From Mycolicibacterium duvalii (GTDB taxonomy: Bacteria > Actinomycetota > Actinomycetes > Mycobacteriales > Mycobacteriaceae), in contig NZ_AP022563.1 of assembly GCF_010726645.1 (NCBI RefSeq), positions 372,001 to 436,000 on the forward strand: 64,000 bases of DNA, given 5' to 3'. The position numbers and the translations under genes were made by a program. This document shows, one piece after another, positions 20,235 through 27,592 of this stretch. Numbering within the stretch: the first letter of the stretch is position 1; each line of letters opens with the position of its first letter. The notes under the pieces were generated by a model. The model made no database searches. It saw only the letters and a list, made by a program, of their open reading frames with translations, and was not told the DNA's origin.

Positions 20235-20997
20235 CGTTCAACGGTACCGCGACATCCTTGGGCCCGATGAATTCGTCCAGACGGGCCGTTGCCTCTTTGC
20301 GATAGATGGATACGACGTGTTTGGTCGATCGCCGCCACGGGATGCCGAGGTGGTCCAGTGCTGCGGTGAACAGTCCAATAATGTCCTCCGACCGGTTGCT
20401 GAAGTGGTACCTGACGCTGAGGACACCGCGGTCGTCGGCGACCACGCGGCAACCGTCGCTGTGGATCAGCCCTAGTACGAACTCCTCGGCTTCACGGTCG
20501 ACGATCTCCTCCTGCCATGGTTCGAGAGCGATCTTGCGGAGGTGCTTGCGGCCCGGCCCGTGTTGAGGTAGCAAGCAGGGCCAGTGTTTGGAGTACTGGC
20601 TGACCTCGACGCAATTCTCCTTCCGGTTGACCAACGCGGCGCGTTGCCGCGGCATCAAAAGGTCGATTGCGTTGCGGCAGCGCTCAACGATGTGGGGGTA
20701 CTTCGTATCGCAAGCAATGCGAAGCCGCCAGGCTCGACCGCCGCGCGAGATACAACCGTCGCCCAAATACATCCCAAGGAGGTACGCGTACGCCGGCCCC
20801 GGTAGCGTCTGGAACTCATGGCGTAGCCCGCAGGACGACGCTGAACTACGAGGGCGGGTCAAACTCGACGGAGGAGTGTGACGCCACCCTCGAACGGTCG
20901 ACCTCGGTATGCCGGTCTGGCGTGCGATGGCACAGTCGTTCAGTCCGGCGGCGATGAGTCGCTGGACGTTCTCGAAGTCTCGGAAGGATCTCGCCAC
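20215..20997 (-). CDS. Free-standing HTH plus LAGLIDADG homing-endonuclease-like protein
   Basis: A 260-aa protein: N-terminal HTH (LNDCAIARQTGIPRSTVRGW, about residues 18-37), then two LAGLIDADG-type helices, YLLGMYLGDGCIS and FVLGLIHSDGCRV, each with the acidic residue needed for metal binding. Such stand-alone genes are common in actinobacteria; some act as homing endonucleases, others may be domesticated regulators like WhiA. GTG 20997 is chosen since AGGGGAG lies 6 bp upstream. Local base composition is lower in GC than the neighbours. It stands 76 bp from, and divergent to, tRNA-Leu. Confidence 0.82.
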   Translation of the reverse strand: MARSFRDFENVQRLIAAGLNDCAIARQTGIPRSTVRGWRHTPPSSLTRPRSSASSCGLRHEFQTLPGPAYAYLLGMYLGDGCISRGGRAWRLRIACDTKYPHIVERCRNAIDLLMPRQRAALVNRKENCVEVSQYSKHWPCLLPQHGPGRKHLRKIALEPWQEEIVDREAEEFVLGLIHSDGCRVVADDRGVLSVRYHFSNRSEDIIGLFTAALDHLGIPWRRSTKHVVSIYRKEATARLDEFIGPKDVAVPLNGVHYTA

Positions 20998-21073
20998 GAC
21001 GGACTCCCCTGCTCGTTGCTCACAAGCTACGGACGGGCTCCGACATGTCTGCATTGATACGATCGCCTTCGCT

Positions 21074-21160
21074 GCGGGCGTGGCGAAATCGGAAAACGCG
21101 CGGGTTTTAGGTGCCCGTGTTCGAAAGAACTTGTGGGTTCGAGTCCCACCGTCCGCACCA
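21074..21160 (+). tRNA. tRNA-Leu (anticodon TAG)
   Basis: An 87-nt type II tRNA read by eye. Acceptor arms GCGGGCG (21074-21080) and CGTCCGC (21150-21156) pair with one G-U, discriminator A, and CCA is encoded (21158-21160). The anticodon stem CGGGT/GCCCG encloses the loop TTTAGGT, giving anticodon TAG (leucine CUA/CUG). A long variable arm (TGTTCGAAAGAACTT) and T-arm GTGGGTTCGAGTCCCAC fit tRNA-Leu. Confidence 0.95.
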
Positions 21161-21374
21161 GAAATTGCTTACTTAAATCATCGCGAACGGTGTGCAGCCT
21201 AAAGGGGGTCGTGCACGAGACCCATGTCCATCAAGTGGCGTGTCCTGATGAATCTCGGCCGGCTAGGACTAGGTCGAGAACTCACCGGACACAGGCTTGT
21301 TGCGAACAAGGCAGCTTTGTTCGGCGAGGAACATCGGAAGTTGTGTCTTCTAACTCGCTGAGCCGTGGCGTCGT
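21161..21374. other. No recognisable gene
   Basis: This stretch after the tRNA holds no frame with convincing protein features on either strand. I see no duplicated tRNA 3' end here that would mark an integration junction. Confidence 0.5.
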
Positions 21375-21806
21375 TAGCTGTGGCCATCCACGCCGTCGAG
21401 TGGCTGCATCCAGCAACTCCAGCGATCTCGCGGAGAGTCTTAGCCGCTGCGGGGAGCTCGAGGATGGTGCGACCGCGGTCGCCTGGAGCCGGGTTCCGTC
21501 GGGTGTTGATGTCCGCGGCGAGTAGATACTTGCGACGGTGCCGTAATCGAAGCCGAAGGTGCGGCTGATGGCAGTGATGTTGTTGCCGTTGTGCCAAGCG
21601 GTCAGGATGGCGCTGACGTCCGCCGGTCAAAGTGCCTGTTTGGCCGTGGGAGAGGCGCTGTTCCGGGCTACCGATTGCACCTGTTCGACCTTAGCGATGA
21701 TCTTTTCGAGTTGCCGACCAGCGGTGAAGTGACGGCAGTAAGAATGCAGGAACCCGCACTCACAAATGTCATAGCCCCGTCGCAAACTCACCCGCAGGAG
21801 ACGCGC
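21375..21806 (-). pseudogene. Broken gene with Cys/His cluster and two HTH segments, cut by the IS
   Basis: Reading the minus strand from the IS edge, one frame gives GYDICECGFLHSYCRHFTAG (possible zinc site C-x-C...C-x-x-H) then a charged helix, a stop TGA (21627-21629), and an HTH-like segment AILTAWHNGNNITAISRTFG near 21590-21540. The similarity continues in a different frame with TLREIAGVAGCSHSTAW (about 21425-21375). So there is at least one stop and one frameshift. Removing the IS with one CGC copy leaves the frame open across the junction. I do not recognise the family; paired HTH units suggest a mobile-element or phage regulator. Confidence 0.45.
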
Positions 21807-21833
21807 TGAACCGCCCCGGCATGTCCGGAGACT
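21807..21833 (+). repeat. Left terminal inverted repeat of the IS
   Basis: TGAACCGCCCCGG, then CAT, then GTCCGGAGACT; pairs with the right end with three mismatches around the CAT. Confidence 0.92.
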
Positions 21834-21857
21834 CCACTTCTTGGGAAGGATGGAGTC

Positions 21858-22180
21858 ATGTCAGGTGGTTCGTCGAGGAGGTATCCGCCGGAGCTTCGTG
21901 AGCGGGCGGTGCGCATGGTCGCCGAGATCAGCGATCAGCATGAGTCGGAGTGGGCAGCAATGGGCGAAGTCGCCCGGCTGCTCGGGATCGGCACAGCCGA
22001 GACCGTGCGTAAGTGGGCCAGGCCCAGGTCGATGCCGGCGCCCGGCCGGGGACCACGACCGAAGAGTCCGCTGAGCTCAAGAAGCTGCGCCGGGAGAACG
22101 CCGAGCTCAAGCGGGCCAACGCGATCTTGAAGACGGCGTCGGCTTTCTTCGCGGCCGAGCTGGACCGGCCACACCACTGA
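21858..22180 (+). pseudogene. IS3 orfA (HTH protein), frameshifted
   Basis: Starts MSGGSSRRYPPELRERAVRM, the orfA helix-turn-helix protein that binds the IS ends, through ETVRKWA near 22018. There the frame is lost: the expected continuation [20 protein letters not shown] and the leucine-zipper helix [20 protein letters not shown] are found in another frame up to the TGA at 22178-22180. A small deletion of bases around 22015-22020 explains this. Confidence 0.85.
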
Positions 22181-23113
22181 TCTGTCGATTCATCGCTGAG
22201 CATCAGGGCCGCCGCGAGGGCCCTGATGGTCTGCGCTGGGGTGTCCAGTCGATCTGTAGCGAGCTCGTCGGGCTCGGTGTGCAGATCGCCCCCTCGACGT
22301 ACTACGAGCATCTCGAGCGTGAGCCCACTCGTCGCGAGGTCCGCGACGAGGCGCTCAAAGCCCACGTCAACCGGCGCACGGCGCGAACTACGGCGTCTAC
22401 GGGCGCGCAAGGTGTGGCTGGCGCTCAACCGGGAGGGCATTGAGGTGGCCCGCTGCACGGTGGAGCGGCTGATGGCCGAACTCGGTCTGCGCGGTGCGGT
22501 GCGCGGCAAGGCCATAGCCACCACGATCACTGACGCGGGCGCGGTGCGGCCGGCTGATCTGGTCGGGCGCCGCTTCGGCCCGGTCGCACCGAACCGGTTG
22601 TGGGTGGCTGATCTGACGTATGTGTCAACCTGGTCGGGGTTCGCCTACGTCGCGTTTGTCACCGATGCCTATGCCCGCCGAATCCTGGGCTGGCGGGTGG
22701 CATCGACGATGGCGACCACGATGGTGCTCGACTCGATCGAGCAGGCCATCTGGACACGTCAGCGAGACGGCATCCTCGATTTGAAAGATGTTGTCCACCA
22801 TACGGATCGAGGATCACAATATACGTCCATCCGGTTCACCGAACGGCTCGCCGAGGCGCGTATTCAGCCGTCGGTCGGTGCGGTCGGAAGCTCCTATGAC
22901 AACGCGCTCGCCGAGACCATCAACGGCCTCTACAAGACCGAGCTGATCAAACCAGGCAAGCCCTGGCGCACCGTCGAGGACGTCGAGCTGGCGACCGCCC
23001 GCTGGGTCGACTGGTTCAACCACCGCCGGCTCTACGAATACTGCGGCGACGTCCCACCAGCCGAGCTGGAGGCGGCCTACTACGCTCAACAAACGAGGCT
23101 AGCCGCCAGCTGA
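22177..23113 (+). pseudogene. IS3 orfB (DDE transposase), frameshifted
   Basis: The N-terminal part (CRFIAEHQGRREGPDGLRWG...) is readable from about 22177 to 22371; then the frame changes twice between 22372 and 22412 (net +1), after which RKVWLALNREGIEVARCTVE continues to 23113. All three catalytic residues remain in the second part: Asp in WVADLTYVSTW, Asp in HTDRGSQYTS and Glu in SSYDNALAETINGL. A sequencing error could produce such shifts, but three separate ones in 1.3 kb favour real decay. Confidence 0.85.
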
Positions 23114-23128
23114 GTCGTCAAATCAAAA

Positions 23129-23155
23129 AGTCTCCGGACTCCCCGGGGCGGTTCA
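23129..23155 (-). repeat. Right terminal inverted repeat of the IS
   Basis: Reverse complement begins TGAACCGCCCCGG and ends AGTCCGGAGACT, matching the left end at 24 of 27 positions. Confidence 0.92.
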
Positions 23156-23188
23156 CGCCACACGGTGTGTCTGCGAGAAGGGGATGAG

Positions 23189-24172
23189 ATGAAGCACTGG
23201 GGAGACATCGTCGTCGTCGAGCACGGCGACTGGCACGCATATGACTGGTCGTGGGCAGGCCGGCGGATACTCGACATGTTGATCGGCGGTCCGGATCTCG
23301 CGCTGCGCCACATCGCGTCGTTGCTGCGGTCCGACGACCGCGAATTCTACGGCGTATCAGAAGAATCCGGTGGTGCGCTGATCGACTTCGATCGTCACCG
23401 GCTGTTGTTCTTCGGTGACGATCTCATGGATCAGGTATCCCTTCGACGGATATTGTTGCCGGCCCTGGCCTGCGTGTGGACGGGGTTCCAGGTGGGATGG
23501 GCGTTCGCCGGCACACGTGAATTGGCGGCATACGTGGGACTCGACTGCTGTCCCGCGCCTCGGGAGCACGAGCCGCCGATCATCGTGACGGCCGATCGAT
23601 ACTCGCCTTGCCAGATCGTCTCCGTGGTCGCGACCGACGGCGGCGTGCGGTTCTGGCCTCTTGAACAGTATCGGCATCCCGAGATGTACGGTCCGTCTCT
23701 GCTCGACGCGCTGCCTGGTCGCGGACGCGCCAAACTGACCCTTAAGACCGACCCCGCGTCCGGCGTACATACCGACCCTCGACGAAAGACCATCGGAGTC
23801 TGGCTGACAGAGCATGAAACCGGCGTGCTCGACCGACTTCCCGAACAGTGGCCCGGTTGGCACTTCGAGTTCTGGGAGGACCGGTATGAAGAGCAGCTGG
23901 ACCGCTGTGGAGACACCTTGCGGGTTCCGCCGCGGAATGTCCGACGCGATATCGATGCGGTGCGGGAGGCGATGCGCGGGCGGCTCTACGGACGCGACCC
24001 GGAGGGTCCCGCAGGCGAGGCGCTGCACTTCGCGTCGGTGCTCCGTCGGATCGCTCCGCACCTCGCACTCGACGACTCTGATGTGGTCGCCGGCCTTCTC
24101 AGGCCCACTGACCAGCAGTGGGAGAGCTTCATCGCGGCATGCCAGGGTGCCGGCGAGATTGCTGCTGCGTGA
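23189..24172 (+). CDS. Hypothetical protein, unrecognised (327 aa)
   Basis: I do not recognise this protein. It starts at ATG 23189 (MKHWGDIVVVEHGDW), with GAAGGGG about 8 bp upstream, only 33 bp after the IS. No signal peptide or membrane helices; it is Trp-rich and acidic, opening with WGDIVVVEHGDWHAYDWSWA and a region GGALIDFDRHRLLFFGDD, then a WPGWHFEFWEDRYEEQLDRC segment near residue 235. Its size, acidity and soluble Trp-rich nature recall SUFU/SMI1-like immunity or accessory proteins, but that is a guess. Codon use looks like the host's, so it is probably expressed. No toxin-like partner is visible nearby. Confidence 0.7.
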   Translation: MKHWGDIVVVEHGDWHAYDWSWAGRRILDMLIGGPDLALRHIASLLRSDDREFYGVSEESGGALIDFDRHRLLFFGDDLMDQVSLRRILLPALACVWTGFQVGWAFAGTRELAAYVGLDCCPAPREHEPPIIVTADRYSPCQIVSVVATDGGVRFWPLEQYRHPEMYGPSLLDALPGRGRAKLTLKTDPASGVHTDPRRKTIGVWLTEHETGVLDRLPEQWPGWHFEFWEDRYEEQLDRCGDTLRVPPRNVRRDIDAVREAMRGRLYGRDPEGPAGEALHFASVLRRIAPHLALDDSDVVAGLLRPTDQQWESFIAACQGAGEIAAA

Positions 24173-24185
24173 CCGGAACGCCGCT

Positions 24186-24680
24186 TCAGAGCAGGTAGAT
24201 GACGAACACCACGGCGACCAGCCCCGCCAGCCCAGCACGTACACCAGATGCACGCCGGTGATCACGGCGTAGAACAGGTCGGCTTTGGTGTGGCCGACGG
24301 TGATCTTCGCGTACCACTCGTAGCCTTTGAACACCATGAACAGCGCACCGCCAAAACCGCTGGCGCACACCAGCTTGATGGCCTGTCGGTGGTTACCGGC
24401 CCGCCCCGCCAGCACGCTCCGGGCCACGAAGCCGAACGGGTCATCACCTCGGTGACGATCTGCCAAACGGTCACGTAGGCGAACCTTTTCGGGAAGATTT
24501 CGTTCTTCTCGTAGAGGAATCGCGGATCCCAAAGACCAGGTAGGCGGCCGAGAAGCAGCCCAGAGATCCGTTGTAGGACACCATTCCGAGGTCATAGAGC
24601 AGGCTGACGAGCTTGGGGTCGCGCTCGGGCCGGAATGTCGCGGTCAAGAAGCAGACCGCGACCAGCAGGAAGCCGGGAAG
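24186..24680 (-). pseudogene. Remnants of membrane-protein gene(s), including a cytochrome oxidase subunit III/NorE-like part
   Basis: Three pieces in different frames, read on the minus strand. First, LPGFLLVAVCFLTATF and LVSLLYDLGMVSYNGSLGCF (about 24680-24540); then DPRFLYEKNEIFPKRFAYVT and VWQIVTEVM (about 24530-24445); then GFGGALFMVFKGYEWYAKIT and VGHTKADLFYAVITGVHLVY (about 24370-24250), and finally LVAVVFVIYLL before a stop at 24186. The third piece resembles heme-copper oxidase subunit III/NorE. The frame changes and shortness mean a deletion-scarred pseudogene, perhaps of two adjacent genes. Confidence 0.6.
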
Positions 24681-25064
24681 CCGAACTGACGCGGTTCGTC
24701 GCCACCGACCACACCGTCGGCGACACGCTGGACGAGATGCTCAGGGTGCTCGAAAAGGTGGACCGCCGACTGGGTGCGCGTTTGTTCAAGGACTTCCTGG
24801 CGCTGAACTTCACCACCAGGCGGCCGCCCTCGGAAGCGTGGTCTAGCCACCCGTTCGTGGCCGTCAAGGAACTGCTGCGGGCCTGGCGATGGCGGCGAAA
24901 TCCCTGCCGACGTGGACGTGGTGCACAGCGGGGTGTCGCTTCTCGTCGGTCTCTCCGCGCTGCTGATCACCATGCCCGAGGACAGGGCAGCGCGGTCGAT
25001 CCCGTCGGCGGCGTACCTGACCAACGATCGGTACGGGCTCCGGGTCGTCGCGCCGCTGACCTGA
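24677..25064 (+). pseudogene. Frameshifted gene fragment of unknown family
   Basis: The plus strand reads EAELTRFVATDHTVGDTLDE and MLRVLEKVDRRLGARLFKDF (about 24677-24800) and, in a shifted frame from about 24890, VDVVHSGVSLLVGLSALLIT and NDRYGLRVVAPLT, ending at the TGA 25062-25064. Both pieces look like real protein rather than random frames. I do not recognise the family and no proper start remains. It shares the decayed patch with the membrane-protein remnants. Confidence 0.35.
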
Positions 25065-25066
25065 AG

Positions 25067-25297
25067 CTACGCCTCGGCAACCGCGTTATCGCCGGCCTGT
25101 GTCTTGAAGCAGAAGATGCTGGCCGCGAAGCTGAGCAGCGCAGCGCTGCTCGCAAGGGCGGCGATCAAGGTCTCCGATGTGCCCCAGCTCGCCACGGCCA
25201 CTGCCAGCGCGATGACGGCAGACACCAACAGGAACAGACCGGTGGTAGCGACCGCCTCGTTGAACGGATCGTCCGCGTGGGGAGTGCCTTCTGCCAT
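25067..25297 (-). CDS. Small two-helix membrane protein (76 aa)
   Basis: MAEGTPHADDPFNEAVATTG is followed by two hydrophobic helices, LFLLVSAVIALAVAVASW and LIAALASSAALLSFAASIFC, and a short tail. Small helical-hairpin membrane proteins like this are frequent in mycobacteria; function unknown. The frame is intact with ATG 25297, unlike the decayed sequence next to it. Possibly monocistronic. Confidence 0.65.
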   Translation of the reverse strand: MAEGTPHADDPFNEAVATTGLFLLVSAVIALAVAVASWGTSETLIAALASSAALLSFAASIFCFKTQAGDNAVAEA

Positions 25298-25345
25298 GCA
25301 CCGGTTAATGCCCCGTCTGCACCGTCGGCAAACGTGCCGCAGCTC

Positions 25346-26197
25346 TCATTCTGCCGATTCGGTGACCCGGCGCCGATAGGCGGACGGTGTCTCACCGCAG
25401 TACTGGGTGAACGCCCGGGTGAAGGAGCTGACGCTGTCGAACCCGACGGCGGTGGCGGTGTCCTGCACCGTCTGCATCGGTGCGGCCAGCAACGCCATGG
25501 CGCGCAGCATGCGGGCATGCAGCAGGTAGGTCCGCCACGGCAACCCGAGTGTGTCGGAGAACAGCCGGCGCAACGTGCGCTCGGACACCGCGACCGCCTT
25601 GCTCACCTGCGCGCAAGTGGCGGAGTCGAGGTGCTCTTTGGTGTAGGCCATGGCCGCGGCGACGATCGGATGATCGGAGGTGGGCAGGCTGAGCGGGGCC
25701 TCGTGGTCGAGCGCCTCGGTGACCAGCGCGGCCAGGGTGCGGAAGAACCCGTCGGCGGTGTCGTCGCCGCACGCTCGCTCGATAGGCCAGCGCAGCGCAT
25801 AGATCATCATCTCCCGGATCAGCGGTGACACCGCCAGGATGCGGGCGCGGTCGCCCGCGTCGGTGATCAGCGACCGGTCGAACATCACCGCGACCGTCTT
25901 GACGTCGGGATTCATCACGGCCTGGTGCTCCAGGCCGGCCGGAATCCACGCGGCCTGCTGGGGAGGCAGCAGGTAATGGGCCGAGTCAGTCTCGACCTCG
26001 ACGACACCGTGCAGCGCGTACTCGATCTGGTGGACGTCGTGGGAGTGCCACCCGGTGATCAGCGCGTCGCCCTCGTAGAGGTAGCTGCCGCCCAGGGCGC
26101 GGCCGCCGCGGCGCAGATCGATCACCCGTCGCCGCGGGGCAGAGACCAGGTTGGCCGACTCGGACAAGTTTCTGTCCGAGAACGCAGAGGCGGTCAT
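25346..26197 (-). CDS. AraC-family transcriptional regulator
   Basis: A 283-aa regulator: N-terminal cupin-like sensing domain (GWHSHDVHQIEYALHGVVEV, LLPPQQAAWIPAGLEHQAV), then two HTH motifs typical of AraC (SATCAQVSKAVAVSERTLRR and VQDTATAVGFDSVSSFTRAF) with the closing YCGETPSAYRRR. ATG 26197 is divergent from the amidohydrolase at 26222, with only 24 bp between, so it most likely controls that gene and itself. The reading frame continues open upstream antisense to the amidohydrolase, but that part is a shadow. Confidence 0.9.
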   Translation of the reverse strand: MTASAFSDRNLSESANLVSAPRRRVIDLRRGGRALGGSYLYEGDALITGWHSHDVHQIEYALHGVVEVETDSAHYLLPPQQAAWIPAGLEHQAVMNPDVKTVAVMFDRSLITDAGDRARILAVSPLIREMMIYALRWPIERACGDDTADGFFRTLAALVTEALDHEAPLSLPTSDHPIVAAAMAYTKEHLDSATCAQVSKAVAVSERTLRRLFSDTLGLPWRTYLLHARMLRAMALLAAPMQTVQDTATAVGFDSVSSFTRAFTQYCGETPSAYRRRVTESAE

Positions 26198-26221
26198 GTC
26201 TGGAGACGGTACTACTGGGAT

Positions 26222-27496
26222 ATGACTGCCGATCTGAGCACCGACGACCTGATTCTGGTGAGTATCGACGACCACGTGGTGGAACCGCCGGACATGTTCC
26301 TGCGCCATGTGCCGGCCAAGTACAAGGACGAGGCCCCGATCGTCGTCACCGACGACAAGGGCGTCGACCAGTGGATGTACCAGGGCCGCCCGCAGGGCGT
26401 CAGCGGTCTGAACGCGGTCGTGTCCTGGCCGGCCGAGGAGTGGGGCCGCGATCCGGCCGGGTTCGCCGAGATGCGTCCCGGCGTCTACGACGTCCACGAG
26501 CGGGTGCGCGACATGAACCGCAACGGCATTCTCGCCTCGATGTGTTTCCCGACGTTCACCGGCTTCTCCGCGCGCCATCTCAACATGCACCGCGAGGAGA
26601 CCACCCTGGTGATGGTGTCGGCTTACAACGACTGGCACATCGACGAGTGGGCCGGTTCCTACCCGGACCGGTTCATTCCGATCGCGATCCTGCCGACCTG
26701 GAATCCCGCAGCCATGTGTGACGAGATCCGTCGCGTCGCCGCCAAGGGCTGCCGCGCGGTCACCATGCCGGAACTGCCCCACCTGGAAGGTCTGCCCAGC
26801 TACTTCGACGAGGACTACTGGGGCCCGGTGTTCCGCACGCTCTCGGAGGAGAACGTGGTGATGTGCCTGCACATTGGCACCGGGTTCGGCGCGATCTCGA
26901 TGGCCAAGGACGCCCCGATCGACAACCTGATCATCCTGGCCACCCAGGTGTCGGCGATGTGCGCGCAGGACCTGCTGTGGGGCCCGGCGATGCGCAACTA
27001 CCCGGATCTGAAGTTCGCGTTCTCCGAAGGCGGCATCGGCTGGATCCCGTTCTACCTCGACCGCAGCGACCGCCACTACACCAATCAGAAATGGCTGCGC
27101 CGCGACTTCGGCGACAAATTGCCCTCCGACGTGTTCCGCGAGCACTCGCTGGCCTGCTATGTCACCGACAAGACCTCGCTGAAGCTCCGGCATGAGATCG
27201 GCATCGACATCATCGCGTGGGAATGCGACTATCCGCACTCGGACTGCTTCTGGCCCGATGCGCCCGAGCAGGTGCTCGCCGAGTTGACGGCGGCCGGCGC
27301 CGACGCCACCGACATCAACAAGATCACCTGGCAGAACGCCTGCAACTTCTTCTCGTGGGATCCGTTCGCTCGCACCGAAAAGACCGAGGCCACCGTGGGT
27401 GCGCTGCGGGCCAAGGCCACCGATGTCGACACGTCGATCCGGTCGCGCGCCGAGTGGGCGCGGTTGTACCAGGAAAAGCAGCTCGCGGGGGCCTGA
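26222..27496 (+). CDS. Amidohydrolase-2 family metal-dependent hydrolase/decarboxylase
   Basis: A 424-aa TIM-barrel protein of the amidohydrolase-2 (ACMSD-like) family. It begins with the metal site VSIDDHVVEPPDMF (D-x-H), has CLHIGTGFGAISM, SEGGIGWIPFYLDRSD and the terminal ligand segment IAWECDYPHSDCFWP with Asp. Family members hydrolyse or decarboxylate cyclic acids or act in aromatic and steroid catabolism; the substrate is unknown. Start ATG 26222 follows closely on the divergent araC-type gene. The stop codon is the first base of the 26-bp repeat array. Confidence 0.87.
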   Translation: MTADLSTDDLILVSIDDHVVEPPDMFLRHVPAKYKDEAPIVVTDDKGVDQWMYQGRPQGVSGLNAVVSWPAEEWGRDPAGFAEMRPGVYDVHERVRDMNRNGILASMCFPTFTGFSARHLNMHREETTLVMVSAYNDWHIDEWAGSYPDRFIPIAILPTWNPAAMCDEIRRVAAKGCRAVTMPELPHLEGLPSYFDEDYWGPVFRTLSEENVVMCLHIGTGFGAISMAKDAPIDNLIILATQVSAMCAQDLLWGPAMRNYPDLKFAFSEGGIGWIPFYLDRSDRHYTNQKWLRRDFGDKLPSDVFREHSLACYVTDKTSLKLRHEIGIDIIAWECDYPHSDCFWPDAPEQVLAELTAAGADATDINKITWQNACNFFSWDPFARTEKTEATVGALRAKATDVDTSIRSRAEWARLYQEKQLAGA

Positions 27497-27592
27497 TCTG
27501 CCGGCTCGCCGGCGGTGCCTGATTTGCCGGCTCGCCGGCGGTGCCTGATTTGCCGGCTCGCCGGCGGTGCCTGATTTGCCGGCTCGCCGGCG
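27494..27592. repeat. 26-bp direct repeat, four copies, between convergent genes
   Basis: Units at 27494-27519, 27520-27545, 27546-27571 and 27572-27592 (last truncated); core TTGCCGGCTCGCCGGCGGTG, with C for T in unit 1. Each copy contains GCCGG-CTCG-CCGGC, able to fold into a small hairpin. It lies between the amidohydrolase stop and the sulfatase stop, where it could act as a stacked bidirectional terminator. No spacers, so not CRISPR. Confidence 0.92.

Larger units (their letters stand above)
21807..23155 (+). mobile_element. Degenerate IS3-family insertion sequence (1349 bp)
   Basis: Ends are defined by a 27-bp imperfect inverted repeat (21807-21833 and 23129-23155, 24 of 27 matching) starting TGAACCGCCCCGG. 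Both flanks carry CGC (21804-21806 and 23156-23158), a 3-bp target duplication typical of IS3 elements. Inside are orfA and orfB of the IS3 type, closely resembling IS1137-like mycobacterial elements as I remember them. Both reading frames are shifted, so the element is probably inactive on its own. Confidence 0.9.

Noticed and set aside
21074..25345. Duplicated tRNA-Leu 3' end marking an integrated element
   Set aside because: No second copy of the T-arm/acceptor sequence was found downstream within the patch.
26198..27238. Extension of the AraC reading frame upstream into the amidohydrolase
   Set aside because: The extension is antisense to a clearly coding gene and lacks any family similarity; ATG 26197 fits the domain start.
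27494..27592. CRISPR-like array
   Set aside because: Repeats are directly adjacent with no spacers and no cas genes nearby.
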